In this document: piece by piece, positions 26,331 through 36,017 of the stretch
Numbering within the stretch: position 1 is the first letter of the stretch
How the letters are laid out: every line of letters starts with the position of its first letter
Origin: Cellulophaga sp. RHA19
GTDB taxonomy: Bacteria > Bacteroidota > Bacteroidia > Flavobacteriales > Flavobacteriaceae
Assembly: GCF_002813425.1 (NCBI RefSeq)
Contig: NZ_PHUL01000001.1
Span: 1,871,001-1,935,000, forward strand
Direction: 5' to 3'
Length of the DNA: 64,000 bases
Made by a program: the position numbers and the translations under genes
Notes under the pieces: model-generated
What the model saw: the letters and a program-made list of their open reading frames with translations, nothing else
Told to the model about the DNA's origin: nothing
The model's database searches: none

Positions 26331-26362
26331 AGCCCTAGAAAATTAATTTTCTAGGGCTTTTG
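26331..26362. terminator. Bidirectional terminator between rimO and aqpZ
   Basis: AGCCCTAGAAAATT and AATTTTCTAGGGCT form a perfect fourteen-pair palindrome, flanked by A-rich sequence on the left and T-rich sequence on the right. It serves both convergent genes. Confidence 0.88.
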
Positions 26363-26376
26363 CTTTTTTTTAAGTC

Positions 26377-27066
26377 TTATTTTTCTTCAGGAGAGATTAA
26401 TTTGTAAACCAAGCCTGCTAAAATAGCCCCTATTATAGGAGCTACCCAAAATAGCCATAATTGTGGTAAAGCACCATCTGTTTGTGCAAATAATGCCTGA
26501 CTGGTACTACGTGCAGGGTTTACAGATGTGTTAGTTACAGGAATGCTAATTAAGTGTATTAGTGTAAGTCCAAGCCCAATAGCTAAACCAGCCATACCTT
26601 TAGGAGCTTTAGAGTGCGTTGCGCCAAGTATAATTATTAGAAACATAAACGTCATTACAATTTCTGTAATTAATGCTGATGTCATATTGTATCCGCCAGG
26701 AGAAAACTCCCCAAAACCATTAGAGGCAAAGCCGCCAATATTAAAGCCTTCTTTACCGCTAACAATAGCGTATAAAATTGCTGCTCCTGCAATACCGCCC
26801 ATTACTTGAGCAATTATGTATGGGAAGAGATCTTTTTTATCAAACCTGCCTCCAACACATAACCCAATAGAAACCGCCGGATTTAAGTGGCAACCAGATA
26901 TATGGCCAATTGCATATGCCATAGTTACTACTGTTAATCCAAAAGCAAGTGCAACACCTGCAAATCCAATTCCTAATTCTGGGTATGCAGCTGCTAATAC
27001 CGCGCTACCACATCCGCCAAGGACAAGCCAAAGCGTACCAATAAATTCTGCTACTAATTTTTTCAT
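26377..27066 (-). CDS. aqpZ: Aquaporin Z
   Basis: Inner-membrane water channel of 229 residues with six helices and two NPA half-helices: HLNPAVSIG and [10 protein letters not shown]. The selectivity-filter His is seen in [13 protein letters not shown] and the Arg follows the second NPA, which is the narrow, water-specific arrangement rather than the glycerol type. The N-terminus ([25 protein letters not shown]) is typical AqpZ. It is a single gene. Confidence 0.95.
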   Translation of the reverse strand: MKKLVAEFIGTLWLVLGGCGSAVLAAAYPELGIGFAGVALAFGLTVVTMAYAIGHISGCHLNPAVSIGLCVGGRFDKKDLFPYIIAQVMGGIAGAAILYAIVSGKEGFNIGGFASNGFGEFSPGGYNMTSALITEIVMTFMFLIIILGATHSKAPKGMAGLAIGLGLTLIHLISIPVTNTSVNPARSTSQALFAQTDGALPQLWLFWVAPIIGAILAGLVYKLISPEEK

Positions 27067-27185
27067 TTTTGTTTGTTAATGGTTAATAAGTGTTTAATAC
27101 CATAACAAAGCGTAAGAAAGTAAGTTGTAAAATATGGGGGGATTCACAAGTTACAAAAAAACGGAGCTAGTTGTATGTTAAGTTT

Positions 27186-28424
27186 TTATTCTGGTTTTTT
27201 ACTTAACATTTTATAAGAAAACCAGCCAATTACAAGCATAACTATTCCCATAATAAGCCAAAGCCATATTTTATTTGTAAATAATGGTTCTTGAATTTTT
27301 TCTTCTTTTTTTGCAATTTCTGTTACTGAACCAATAGTTAAGCCTTTAATGTCTTCTGGCATTTTTATGTTTAGCTGTGCAATATCGTAATTTGGTGCGT
27401 AGGCACTTTTGTTACCATAGGTTAAATAATACGTAGCTGGTTCGGTAAACCTAGCTGTTAGTTGGTATTTGTAACCCTTGGCGTTTATATTATCTATTTT
27501 TAAAGGTTGATTATCAAAATTTAAAATAGTAACTCTTATTTTTTTTGAAAAAGTATTATCAAAAGTAAATGCGTTATTTTCAATAGATGATAATGTGCCA
27601 ATTCTTAGGGTATTGTAGTTGTAAACGTACCCTTTTTCTGTTTTAACACTGTCTATTAGTTCTTCAATTTTTATAGGTCTGTAGTAGTCTATTTTATTGT
27701 TAACCTTTACGGTGATTTGATGTGTAGGTGCTTTTCTATCAAACGCAATATTTACTATTGTTTTTTTATTTTTTTTATCTTCAACTACATTAAAAGATTT
27801 TACTGTTCTGTCTGTAATATTAGCTGCTGTCTGTTGTTGGTGTTCTAATGTAGCTTTTTCTAATATTGGTTCTTCATCACTCTTAATGCCTATTCTAAAA
27901 TAACTGAATTCCGCAGCAGGAAAAGTAATGTCTGTAAAGCTGTAATTGGTTTGACTATTTTTTATGGCAACAATTCTATAGTCATCATATATTTTAAACC
28001 ATTTTTTTTGGTGATGACTAGCTTCTACCAAAACTTTCCAATCAAAATTAGAATTCTCAAAATTTAGTTTTATGTGGTTAATAGCATCTTTAGAAGGTAC
28101 TTTAAGTGTAAAATAATATACGCCATCTTTAGTGCTAGCATTTAGTAATTTATAATCTACCGTTTTTGTTTTTAGCTTAGGAGATGTGTAGTTTAACAGG
28201 TAGGGCGCTTCAATAGTATCATTTTTGGCTGTTATACCATAAATACGAATATCACTTAAGCGTTCCTGTGTATTAGAGAAAACAACGTCTGGCAGTGTAA
28301 TTGTATGCCAGGTGCCTTTAATATTTTTAAGCTCAATTTTAGCATCATAATTTTGCATTTGACCGTAAAATGCAACTGTGATCAGTAAAAAAAATAGTGT
28401 GAATTTATTCTGCTTTTGTCTCAT
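27186..28424 (-). CDS. DUF3999-like secreted/membrane-anchored protein
   Basis: Signal peptide (about 1-23, ending in AFYGQ), a large extracytoplasmic beta-rich region, and one C-terminal membrane helix (about 385-406, IWLWLIMGIVMLVIGWFSYKML) with a short basic tail. The opening IELKNIKGTWHTITLPDVVFS and the discoidin-like central part fit DUF3999. The family is of unknown function and is typically paired with DUF2339, as here: the start overlaps the end of the DUF2339 gene by 20 nt. The ATG at 28424 is used; the TTG before it is an unlikely start. Confidence 0.8.
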   Translation of the reverse strand: MRQKQNKFTLFFLLITVAFYGQMQNYDAKIELKNIKGTWHTITLPDVVFSNTQERLSDIRIYGITAKNDTIEAPYLLNYTSPKLKTKTVDYKLLNASTKDGVYYFTLKVPSKDAINHIKLNFENSNFDWKVLVEASHHQKKWFKIYDDYRIVAIKNSQTNYSFTDITFPAAEFSYFRIGIKSDEEPILEKATLEHQQQTAANITDRTVKSFNVVEDKKNKKTIVNIAFDRKAPTHQITVKVNNKIDYYRPIKIEELIDSVKTEKGYVYNYNTLRIGTLSSIENNAFTFDNTFSKKIRVTILNFDNQPLKIDNINAKGYKYQLTARFTEPATYYLTYGNKSAYAPNYDIAQLNIKMPEDIKGLTIGSVTEIAKKEEKIQEPLFTNKIWLWLIMGIVMLVIGWFSYKMLSKKPE

Positions 28425-30792
28425 CAAAAATTTTGTTTTTGTACTTATTGTATAAAAATGAAACTCCTAAAATTAATAGCCCTAATATAACTAGGACAAG
28501 AGTTTTTGATATAGTGTTTAAAGATGCCAAATCTAAAAAGAATAGCTTAATTATGGTGATTCCAAATAAAATAATACCTCCAATACGTAAGTATTTAATT
28601 TTTTTCCAGATGCCTTTAGCTACCAAGAAGAAAGAATATAGCCCCCATAAAATGGTTAGCTCTAGTCCGTATGTTTGTTCTGCACCAGACAAGTCTATCC
28701 AATTAATAAGTTCACTGCTTAAAATCCAAAGTACAGTAATGTTAAGTAGTATAGAAAACGCAATTTTAAAGTTTATGCGCATAAAACTTTGCTTAGTGTA
28801 GCTGTAAGTACAGTATACTATTAGTGCTATAAACGCATAAAGTATATACCTTACTGCAAGGTGCATACTTCCAGAGTTGTAATATTCAGACGGATCTAAA
28901 TAGCTATCTCTTAAGTCACTTACAATAAGTAGACCAATTGTTAAAGAAATAAATAAAACAAGACTGTTAATACTAATGTTTGCAATACCTAATGCTCTGA
29001 TTTTTATCTTTTTAATATTTATAATACTTAGTATAGAAAAGAATAACAAGGTGTAGTATACAAGTGTTAGTATGCTAAAGCTATTAATGTCATAATTAAT
29101 AGGGTTGCTATAAATGTCTGTTTTGTCTATTATAATTTTAGACTTATCTAGAGCTAAATTAAAGTAGTGTATTATTTCTACAAAGAAACTACTAAATGTT
29201 ACTAATATTAATACTATTGGGGCAATGTAAGATAAAACGTTGTTTTTGGTATTGTGTTTTTTATTGGTTGTATAAATGAAATACAAAGAAGCAATACTAA
29301 GTAAAGATCCTAATAAATTTACGTTCAATAGTGGAGTAACATTACCTACGTAATCACTATAATAACTATGATCTAAGTAGTAAGTGCCCCAATCTTGAAA
29401 CAAGCTTAGTAGAGATAATATTATTAATGGATAAGAGATTTGCTTTAATATAGGCGCGCCTTTTGATGAGCCAATCCAGAAAAGTAAAGCGGCAATAGTA
29501 ATCCATAAAATAGTAACGTAATTACCGTCTAGTTGTACAGGTACAGCAATGGTGATAAAAACAAACACCATACCTAATATAAAATATAAAAGCTTACTAT
29601 CTGCTAATTTTTGTTTGTATAAAATAGTGCCAGCAATAAAATGCAACAACGCATTTGCAACCGTAAATAAGCCTAAATAGCTATCATAATCTTTTGTATA
29701 GCTTAAAATGTAAAAGCCAAAGCCAAAAAAGAAGAAAGAGTTTACTAGTAATATTATAATAGAACTAGCATTAAATGCTTGGTTCTTTTTTACCTTATTT
29801 ACAATAAAAGTTGTGTAGAATATGGCAAAGAAAATAAATAAGAAGGTAAAAGCCTCTGTAAAGTAGTAGTCTTCATATTTAGATACAAACCAAGAGCTAT
29901 AAATTAACCAAGTAAATATAAAAGCAGAGTAGAATAAGCCCTTCCAATCTTTTTTAAATGACAATGTTAAAATGCCTATGTTAATTATAGACATATATGT
30001 AAATAAAATTCCAACTTGTCCAGATCCACTACTAAGTAAAAAAGGAACAGCGTATGCGCCAACCAAGCCAATATGTGCAATTGCTTGTTTGTTGTAGTTA
30101 ATAGCGGCAATAACTGTAAATACGGTGAGTAATACCATTATTGCAAAAGCGGGTATTTGCGAAAATATATCGTAAAAACTATAGGCAGCAAACGTTATAA
30201 AGTAGAGTATGGCAATAGAGCCACTTACTAAAACAGCACTGTAACTAGTGTATTTTTCTTTTAATTTAATTCCAAGACCAAGTAAACCTAGACCGGTTAA
30301 GTATCCTAAAATTATTCTTGTTAACGGACTAATTAAATTGTTTTCTATAGAGTATTTAGCACCGATTGCAACGCCTATAACAACTATTAGAATACCTATT
30401 TTGTTTAAAAGGTTTTCTCCAATAAATTTTTCAATATTAGATTTGCCTTTAGGTTTAGAGATTCTTTTTTCTCTAGGTTTTATATTTTGTTTAGGTTGTG
30501 TAGTTGCATTTTGCGGGGCAGTAATAGGGTCTTTATAAACATCTTTTGTCACTTCTATAACAGGTTCTTTTACTGTAGGCTTTTCTACTGTAGGTTCTGT
30601 AATAGGGGTAACTTCTGGTGTTGTAATAGTTGCAGGCTTTACACTACTTTTTTGTTTAGGAATACCATCTTTTTTAAGTCGCTCTATTTCTTTGTGTAGA
30701 ACCATTAGTTCTTTAGCAAAGTGCTCTTGCTTGCTTAAAAGAATTTCAAACTGCTTGGTTAGGTTATTTAAATATTCTTGGTCGTTTGCCAT
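28405..30792 (-). CDS. DUF2339 multi-pass membrane protein
   Basis: A 795-residue protein with a cytoplasmic coiled-coil N-terminus (about 1-45, YLNNLTKQFEILLSKQEHFA), a Thr/Pro/Val-rich linker (about 55-100), a basic stretch, then some 20 or more hydrophobic segments from residue 125 onward. NLLNKIGILIVVIGVAIGAKYSIENNLISP is the conserved DUF2339 entry (cited only by its start near residue 128). The family has no proven function, though a polymer flippase or envelope role has been guessed from topology. It is co-transcribed with the DUF3999 gene downstream. Confidence 0.85.
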   Translation of the reverse strand: MANDQEYLNNLTKQFEILLSKQEHFAKELMVLHKEIERLKKDGIPKQKSSVKPATITTPEVTPITEPTVEKPTVKEPVIEVTKDVYKDPITAPQNATTQPKQNIKPREKRISKPKGKSNIEKFIGENLLNKIGILIVVIGVAIGAKYSIENNLISPLTRIILGYLTGLGLLGLGIKLKEKYTSYSAVLVSGSIAILYFITFAAYSFYDIFSQIPAFAIMVLLTVFTVIAAINYNKQAIAHIGLVGAYAVPFLLSSGSGQVGILFTYMSIINIGILTLSFKKDWKGLFYSAFIFTWLIYSSWFVSKYEDYYFTEAFTFLFIFFAIFYTTFIVNKVKKNQAFNASSIIILLVNSFFFFGFGFYILSYTKDYDSYLGLFTVANALLHFIAGTILYKQKLADSKLLYFILGMVFVFITIAVPVQLDGNYVTILWITIAALLFWIGSSKGAPILKQISYPLIILSLLSLFQDWGTYYLDHSYYSDYVGNVTPLLNVNLLGSLLSIASLYFIYTTNKKHNTKNNVLSYIAPIVLILVTFSSFFVEIIHYFNLALDKSKIIIDKTDIYSNPINYDINSFSILTLVYYTLLFFSILSIINIKKIKIRALGIANISINSLVLFISLTIGLLIVSDLRDSYLDPSEYYNSGSMHLAVRYILYAFIALIVYCTYSYTKQSFMRINFKIAFSILLNITVLWILSSELINWIDLSGAEQTYGLELTILWGLYSFFLVAKGIWKKIKYLRIGGIILFGITIIKLFFLDLASLNTISKTLVLVILGLLILGVSFLYNKYKNKIFDETKAE

Positions 30793-30959
30793 AAGCTGGT
30801 TCCTAAAAATTACGTGTTGTTATAGTAGCACGCAATGTAGCGATAACTATAGGTTGGTTTGTACCCCGTAAACAGTGAAATATAACAGTTTACAAAATTA
30901 ATTGGTTATATACTATAACAAGTTTAAGTGTTAAATAGTATAATAGGTTAATTTTAGTT

Positions 30960-32099
30960 CTACTTTTTTTGCAGGTTGTAATTGTAAAATTCTCTACCTA
31001 ATTCTGCTAAAAATGGAATTCCCACAGTTTCATACTCGTAGTTATTGTCATTAAAAACGCCATTTTTATTTACTAGAATAGTTGCTGTTAGCATAAAACT
31101 AATATCGTTTTCTGTGTCTTCAATAAAAGCACAATCTGTTAGTGTACCATATGCGTAACCAACCTTATTGTATATCTTTATATTGTTTGGTATAGGGTCT
31201 TTTGTGTTGCCAAACATAAAAAACTTTACATAACTGTCATAATAAGAATCACTAGTATAGCCAGCGTCTTTAGGAGTATTGCTCATTGCGTTTTTTAAAA
31301 ATGCTATATCATCCAAATACAAATTAAACTGTTGTTCTTTTGTAAATGATTCTGGGTAAATAACGCGTTGCAAAACTTGTTGCTGAGCTTCAATACTGTA
31401 AAAATTCTTCAAGCTAAAATTAAAAGCCTCTTTTTGTAATATATTTTCTTCATCAATATAACCAATGCCTTTTTTAATCTTATTGAGGTTTAAAGGTAAA
31501 ATAGGGCTGTTAATTATGGCTTTACTGTTTGTTGTAGTGCTATCATTTAAATAAATAACCAAAGGTTTTGTGGTAACATTATCAGCATCTTCTGTAGCTA
31601 ATCTATGAGCTATTCTAACATTTTTAATGCCCTTTTCTTTTAATTTTTTATTAATGTAATCCTGACCTAAAAACTCAAATAACCTGTTATAGGCGTCATT
31701 ATCGCTAACAGCAAATATTTTAATTATTTCTTTGGCAAATGTTGTTTTAATAGAGTCTCCTTCAATAAAAAATTCGGTATCCTTAGTAAGATTATCACTT
31801 TCAAATATTTTTTCTAAAGTTAAAATGGCAATCGGTAATTTAACAGAGCTAGCAGGGTAAAAATAGTTTTTAGGATTAGTATTAAAATCATAGTTTCTGG
31901 CTATATACAATCCGTTTTTTTTATTTATCTCGGTATATCTAAATTGTACTTCGTGTTTAGAAATACTGTCCAGAACCTTTTTTATATTATCACTTTTAGA
32001 TGCTAAAAAATAGTCAATAGGGTGGTTTATTTTTTGCTGTTTTTCTTTGCAAGAAAAAAGTAGCACTAGCGTACATATAATGAGTGTAAAATGTTTCAT
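30960..32099 (-). CDS. Class A beta-lactamase-like serine hydrolase lipoprotein
   Basis: Lipobox FSCK (Cys17). The active-site motifs are complete in form: S84-S-V-K87 in YPASSVKLPIAI, S132-D-N134 in FAVSDNDAYN, and a K-V-G (third motif, KTG-like) in IYNKVGYAYGT. The substitution of Thr by Val in the third motif and the long spacing suggest a family of beta-lactamase-related hydrolases rather than a true lactamase. It is 379 residues, longer than class A lactamases. Its ATG overlaps the stop of the upstream 80-residue gene by 4 nt. Confidence 0.85.
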   Translation of the reverse strand: MKHFTLIICTLVLLFSCKEKQQKINHPIDYFLASKSDNIKKVLDSISKHEVQFRYTEINKKNGLYIARNYDFNTNPKNYFYPASSVKLPIAILTLEKIFESDNLTKDTEFFIEGDSIKTTFAKEIIKIFAVSDNDAYNRLFEFLGQDYINKKLKEKGIKNVRIAHRLATEDADNVTTKPLVIYLNDSTTTNSKAIINSPILPLNLNKIKKGIGYIDEENILQKEAFNFSLKNFYSIEAQQQVLQRVIYPESFTKEQQFNLYLDDIAFLKNAMSNTPKDAGYTSDSYYDSYVKFFMFGNTKDPIPNNIKIYNKVGYAYGTLTDCAFIEDTENDISFMLTATILVNKNGVFNDNNYEYETVGIPFLAELGREFYNYNLQKK

Positions 32100-32338
32100 T
32101 CTGCAGTGTATAATTCTCCTCTATGTGGTTTTAAAGCATCTCTAACAGTAATCATTTCTGCCTCGTTAACAACTAAATAAGCAATACTATGCATATCTGT
32201 TAAAGCATTAAAGCCCGTAATGTTTAATTGTAAATTCTCTGCGGTAATAAATTCTTTTAAATGTATTTCATGGTGCTCTGCAGTTTTCTCTGCTGCGGGA
32301 CCTCTAAAATCCCAAATAAGTTTTATTTTTTTAGACAT
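32096..32338 (-). CDS. Conserved-looking small protein, unknown function (80 aa)
   Basis: I do not recognise a named family. It is an acidic 80-residue protein without a signal peptide or membrane segment, with a likely beta-alpha-beta layout: IKLIWDFRGPAAEKTAEHHEIHL, then MHSIAYLVVNEAEMITVRDAL. His-rich stretch EHHEIHL and a mid-protein DMHS could be metal ligands, but this is speculative. It is coupled by an ATGA overlap to a serine hydrolase lipoprotein, which supports it being a real gene. Confidence 0.7.
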   Translation of the reverse strand: MSKKIKLIWDFRGPAAEKTAEHHEIHLKEFITAENLQLNITGFNALTDMHSIAYLVVNEAEMITVRDALKPHRGELYTAE

Positions 32339-32536
32339 TTAGTAGTAGTTAATTTGGTGTAATAAGGGTAAAACTACTATTTCTTTATGAAAACAATGTA
32401 GTGTAAATCACATAAAAAAATACTTTTTTAAGGTCTAAAGGAGTTTTTTGATGTTAAAAATTAACTTTTTTTATTGTTTGATGCTAAAAAGTGTTAATCA
32501 TTTTACAATAAATCTTGTATCGCAACATCTAATTGT

Positions 32537-32544
32537 TATTTTTG
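32537..32544 (+). promoter_or_regulatory. -7 box for the ppiC-surA-moxR operon
   Basis: TATTTTTG followed by CG, an exact TAnnTTTG match. It ends 4 nt before an ATG at 32549 and 16 nt before the ATG at 32561, which favours the latter as start unless the mRNA is leaderless. Confidence 0.55.
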
Positions 32545-32560
32545 CGTGATGCACCAATTT

Positions 32561-33442
32561 ATGCAACATACAAATAAGTTAGTTTTCTTGTTAGGAATAC
32601 TTTATGGCACGTTAACACTTAGCTCTTGCCAAGGTGTTTTTGTTAGTGATAAAGATAAAGAAGCAGTAGCAAGAGTAGGAGAGAACTTTTTATACAAAGA
32701 AGACTTAGTAGATTTAGTACCTAAAGGCACAGCTAAAGAAGATAGTATAACCTTAGTTACCAATTATATTAATAATTGGGCATCTAAGCAATTGCTTATG
32801 TCTAAATCTAAAGTAAATCTGTCTGAAGAGCAGTTAACAGAGTTTGATAGGCTTGTGGCTAATTACAAAACAGATTTGTATACAGGAGCTTACAAAGAAG
32901 CTTTGGTACAGAAAAAGCAAGATACGGTAATTAGCAAGGAGGAGTTAAATACTTTTTACCAAAAAGAGAAAGAAAATTTTAAACTAAACGAAAAAATTCT
33001 ACGTGTACGTTATGTAGAGTTACCACCACAGTTTATAAATAAGTCTGCGGTAATAGATAAATTAAAAGGTTTTACTGAAAAAGACCGAATGTATTTAGAC
33101 TCTATTAGTGTACAGTTTAGAAAAGTTAACTTTAATGATTCTGTTTGGGTAGAGGCATCTAGGTTAACTAGCGAAATACCTCCTTTAACATCAGAAAATG
33201 AGAAGCAGTATTTAAAAAAATCACAATTTTTTGAAATGCAAGATTCATTAGGGGTATATTTGACAAAGGTTGTAGATATGTTAGATAAAAACGAACCTGC
33301 ACCTTTACAGTATATTACACCTACAATTAAACGTGTTTTGCTTAACCGTAGAAGAATAGAATACTTAAGGAAACTAGAAGTAGATATTATAGATGAAGCT
33401 ATTAAAAATAAGGAATTTGAGACATATGAAAAACAAGAATAA
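32561..33442 (+). CDS. Peptidyl-prolyl isomerase-like lipoprotein (SurA/PpiC type)
   Basis: Envelope protein related to SurA-type chaperones. The signal peptide MQHTNKLVFLLGILYGTLTLSSCQ has a lipobox LSSC. A SurA-like N-terminal helical region follows, with the start of a parvulin-like part (KILRVRYVELPPQF) that lacks a full PpiC motif set, so isomerase activity is doubtful. The start at 32561 is chosen over 32549 because the -7 box leaves almost no leader for the latter. It overlaps the surA gene by 17 nt; the pair plus moxR forms an operon. Confidence 0.75.
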   Translation: MQHTNKLVFLLGILYGTLTLSSCQGVFVSDKDKEAVARVGENFLYKEDLVDLVPKGTAKEDSITLVTNYINNWASKQLLMSKSKVNLSEEQLTEFDRLVANYKTDLYTGAYKEALVQKKQDTVISKEELNTFYQKEKENFKLNEKILRVRYVELPPQFINKSAVIDKLKGFTEKDRMYLDSISVQFRKVNFNDSVWVEASRLTSEIPPLTSENEKQYLKKSQFFEMQDSLGVYLTKVVDMLDKNEPAPLQYITPTIKRVLLNRRRIEYLRKLEVDIIDEAIKNKEFETYEKQE

Positions 33443-34856
33443 CAACATTACTTTTTTACTAGCAATGTTATTAACTGTAAGCTTTACAGCTAATGCAATG
33501 CAAGAACAAGAGCAGGTAGAAGATGTTGTGCAAATAGCGCAAGACACTATAAAATCTAACTTTAAAAGAATAAAATTAGATGGTGTTTCTGCAGTTGTAG
33601 GAGATCATGTAATATTAGATTCTGATATTGAAAAAACATTGATAGATTTACGTAGTCAAGGTGTGTCTGAAGATGATGTAACTAAATGTGGTTTGTTAGG
33701 TAAATTAATGGAAGACCGTTTGTACGCACACCAAGCAGTACAAGATAGTTTGTTAGTTTCTGATGATGAGGTAAATGCAACAAGTGAAAGACAAATACAA
33801 AGTTTAGTGGGGCAAATTGGTTCTATGGACAAATTGCTTAAGTATTACAAAAAAGATTCTCAGGAAGCATTAAGAGAAGATCTTTTTAAAATAAATAAGC
33901 TAAGAATGTTGTCTGAAAAAATGCAACAAAAAATTGTAGCAGAAATAGAAATTACTCCAGAAGAAGTTAGACAATTTTACAAGAAAATACCAAAGGATGA
34001 GAGACCAGTTTTTGGTGCACAGTTAGAGATAGCACAAATTGTAAAACAACCAGAAGCTAGTGATGAAGAAAAACAAAAAGTAATAGACAAGCTTAATAAA
34101 ATAAGAGAAGATGTTTTAGAAGGTGGTTCTAGTTTTAAAATTAAAGCAATTATTTCATCTGAGGATGAAGGATCTAGGTCTAATGGTGGTTTTTATCCAG
34201 GTATATCTAAAGAGTCTGGATTTGTAAAGGAATTTAAAGATGTAACTTTTAGTCTAAAAGAGGGCGAAGTTTCTGAACCTTTTGAAACACAGTTTGGATA
34301 TCACATTATATACTTAGAAAAAATTAAAGGTCAAGAAAGAGATGTAAGGCATATTCTTATGGCGCCTAAAGTATCTGATGAAAGACTAGAAGCAGCTAGG
34401 ATAGAATTAGAGAAAATAAGACAGAGAATTTTAGATGGAGAATTAACATTTGCAGAAGCTGCTTTAAATTTTTCTGATCAAAAGGAAACAAAATTTGAAG
34501 GCGGACAGTTAAGAAACCCACAAGATTTTAGTACTAAGTTTGAGCTTACTAAAATGCAACCAGAGTTGTACAACCAAGTTAGAGATATTAAAGATAATGA
34601 AATCTCTATGCCAATTTTAGAGGTAGAGCAAAAAGGTGGTGCAAAAAAGTATAAGATAATGAAGATTACCAATAGGTATGATGAGCACGTAGCGGATTTT
34701 GCACAAGATTATATTAAAATTCAGGAATTAGCATTAACGCAAAAAAGAGTAGATGCTATACAAAAATGGATGGTAGAACATATTAATGATACCTACGTTA
34801 GTATTAATAAAGACAATAAAGATTGCGAGTTTAAAAATAACTGGTTTAAAAAATAG
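33426..34856 (+). CDS. surA: SurA-like periplasmic peptidyl-prolyl isomerase
   Basis: Periplasmic chaperone for outer-membrane proteins. The signal peptide is MKNKNNNITFLLAMLLTVSFTANA. A SurA N-terminal domain (about 45-165, VSAVVGDHVILDSDIEKTL) is followed by two parvulin (PpiC) domains. The first (about 195-300) has GGFYPGISKESGFVKEF and FETQFGYHIIYLEKI; the second (about 303-410) has RDVRHILMAP and the degenerate NFSDQKETKFEGGQLRN. The length of 476 residues from this start is close to E. coli SurA. The ATG at 33426 is used because it gives the signal peptide. It sits 9 nt before moxR. Confidence 0.88.
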   Translation: MKNKNNNITFLLAMLLTVSFTANAMQEQEQVEDVVQIAQDTIKSNFKRIKLDGVSAVVGDHVILDSDIEKTLIDLRSQGVSEDDVTKCGLLGKLMEDRLYAHQAVQDSLLVSDDEVNATSERQIQSLVGQIGSMDKLLKYYKKDSQEALREDLFKINKLRMLSEKMQQKIVAEIEITPEEVRQFYKKIPKDERPVFGAQLEIAQIVKQPEASDEEKQKVIDKLNKIREDVLEGGSSFKIKAIISSEDEGSRSNGGFYPGISKESGFVKEFKDVTFSLKEGEVSEPFETQFGYHIIYLEKIKGQERDVRHILMAPKVSDERLEAARIELEKIRQRILDGELTFAEAALNFSDQKETKFEGGQLRNPQDFSTKFELTKMQPELYNQVRDIKDNEISMPILEVEQKGGAKKYKIMKITNRYDEHVADFAQDYIKIQELALTQKRVDAIQKWMVEHINDTYVSINKDNKDCEFKNNWFKK

Positions 34857-34865
34857 TAGAACTAT

Positions 34866-35819
34866 ATGTCTGATGTAACTGCTGTTAAAAATCTAGTTGA
34901 AAAACACCACGCATTAAAGCAAGAAATTGCCAAAGTAATTGTGGGCCAAGATGTGGTAATAGATCAAATTTTATTATCTATTTATACAGGTGGTCACTCT
35001 TTGTTAGTAGGTGTGCCCGGTTTGGCAAAAACCTTAATGGTTAATACAATAGCCCAAACTTTAGGTTTAGATTTTAAACGGATACAGTTTACACCAGATT
35101 TAATGCCTAGTGATATTTTAGGTAGTGAAATATTAGATGAAAAAAGAAACTTTAAATTTATTAAAGGACCAATTTTTTCTAATATTATATTGGCTGATGA
35201 AATAAATAGGACTCCGCCTAAAACACAGGCAGCACTTTTAGAGGCAATGCAAGAGAGGTCTGTTACAATAGCAGGTCAAAACTATAAGCTAGAGCTACCT
35301 TATTTTGTTTTAGCTACGCAAAACCCAATAGAGCAAGAAGGTACTTATCCTTTGCCAGAAGCACAGCTAGATAGGTTTATGTTTGCTATAGAATTACAAT
35401 ACCCATCTGTAGCAGAAGAAGTTGAGGTTGTAAAGCGTACAACATCAGATAATAAACCAACAATTAACGCTTTGTTTAGTGCAGAAGAAATTGTTGCTGT
35501 ACAACATCTAGTACGTAGAATTCCTGTGCCAGATAATGTTGTAGAATATGCTGTAAAATTGGTAAATAAAACTAGACCAAATCTAGACACAGCAGAAGAT
35601 TATGTAAAACAATATATAGATTGGGGAGCAGGACCAAGAGCATCACAAAATTTAATATTAGCAGCTAAAGCACACGCTGCTATAAACGGTAAGTTTTCTC
35701 CAGATATAGAAGATGTACAAGCTGTAGCAATTGGTATATTAAGACATAGAATAATTAAAAACTACAAAGCAGAGGCAGAAGGTATCTCTGAAGAGCAAAT
35801 TATTGCTAAATTGTTCTAA
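34866..35819 (+). CDS. MoxR-family AAA+ ATPase
   Basis: MoxR ATPases act as chaperones in maturing enzymes or envelope complexes. Walker A is GVPGLAKT (near residue 55), Walker B LADEINRTPPKTQ, sensor 1 ATQNPIEQEGTYPLPEAQLDRF, and sensor 2 is in the GPRASQNLI region. It is 317 residues. No VWA-domain (BatA/BatB) gene follows; instead it is the last gene of the PpiC/SurA operon, suggesting a link to envelope protein folding. That link is inference from position. Confidence 0.93.
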   Translation: MSDVTAVKNLVEKHHALKQEIAKVIVGQDVVIDQILLSIYTGGHSLLVGVPGLAKTLMVNTIAQTLGLDFKRIQFTPDLMPSDILGSEILDEKRNFKFIKGPIFSNIILADEINRTPPKTQAALLEAMQERSVTIAGQNYKLELPYFVLATQNPIEQEGTYPLPEAQLDRFMFAIELQYPSVAEEVEVVKRTTSDNKPTINALFSAEEIVAVQHLVRRIPVPDNVVEYAVKLVNKTRPNLDTAEDYVKQYIDWGAGPRASQNLILAAKAHAAINGKFSPDIEDVQAVAIGILRHRIIKNYKAEAEGISEEQIIAKLF

Positions 35820-35973
35820 TAAAGAAAAATCAATTTCAAACGTTTTCGTAAACAATTTGATAAAATTTTAAGTAAAAAATGATGCATTCATTTTTACAAG
35901 TACTTTTTTTTGATTTTTCAGCAAAATAATAGTAATCGTTGCCAAATTTCTTCGTTTACCCTTTAGATTTTAT

Positions 35974-35981
35974 TAATTTTG
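35974..35981 (+). promoter_or_regulatory. -7 box for the aconitase gene
   Basis: TAATTTTG followed by TGG, an exact TAnnTTTG match, 36 nt before the ATG at 36018. The in-frame start at 35979 lies inside the box and is rejected. Confidence 0.55.
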
Positions 35982-36017
35982 TGGAATTGCAATAAATTAA
36001 ACTCAAAACTAAAAGGA

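Noticed and set aside
23792..32099. Reading the two serine hydrolases as antibiotic resistance genes
   Set aside because: Both are lipoproteins of broad hydrolase families; motifs alone do not support lactamase activity and one has a changed third motif.
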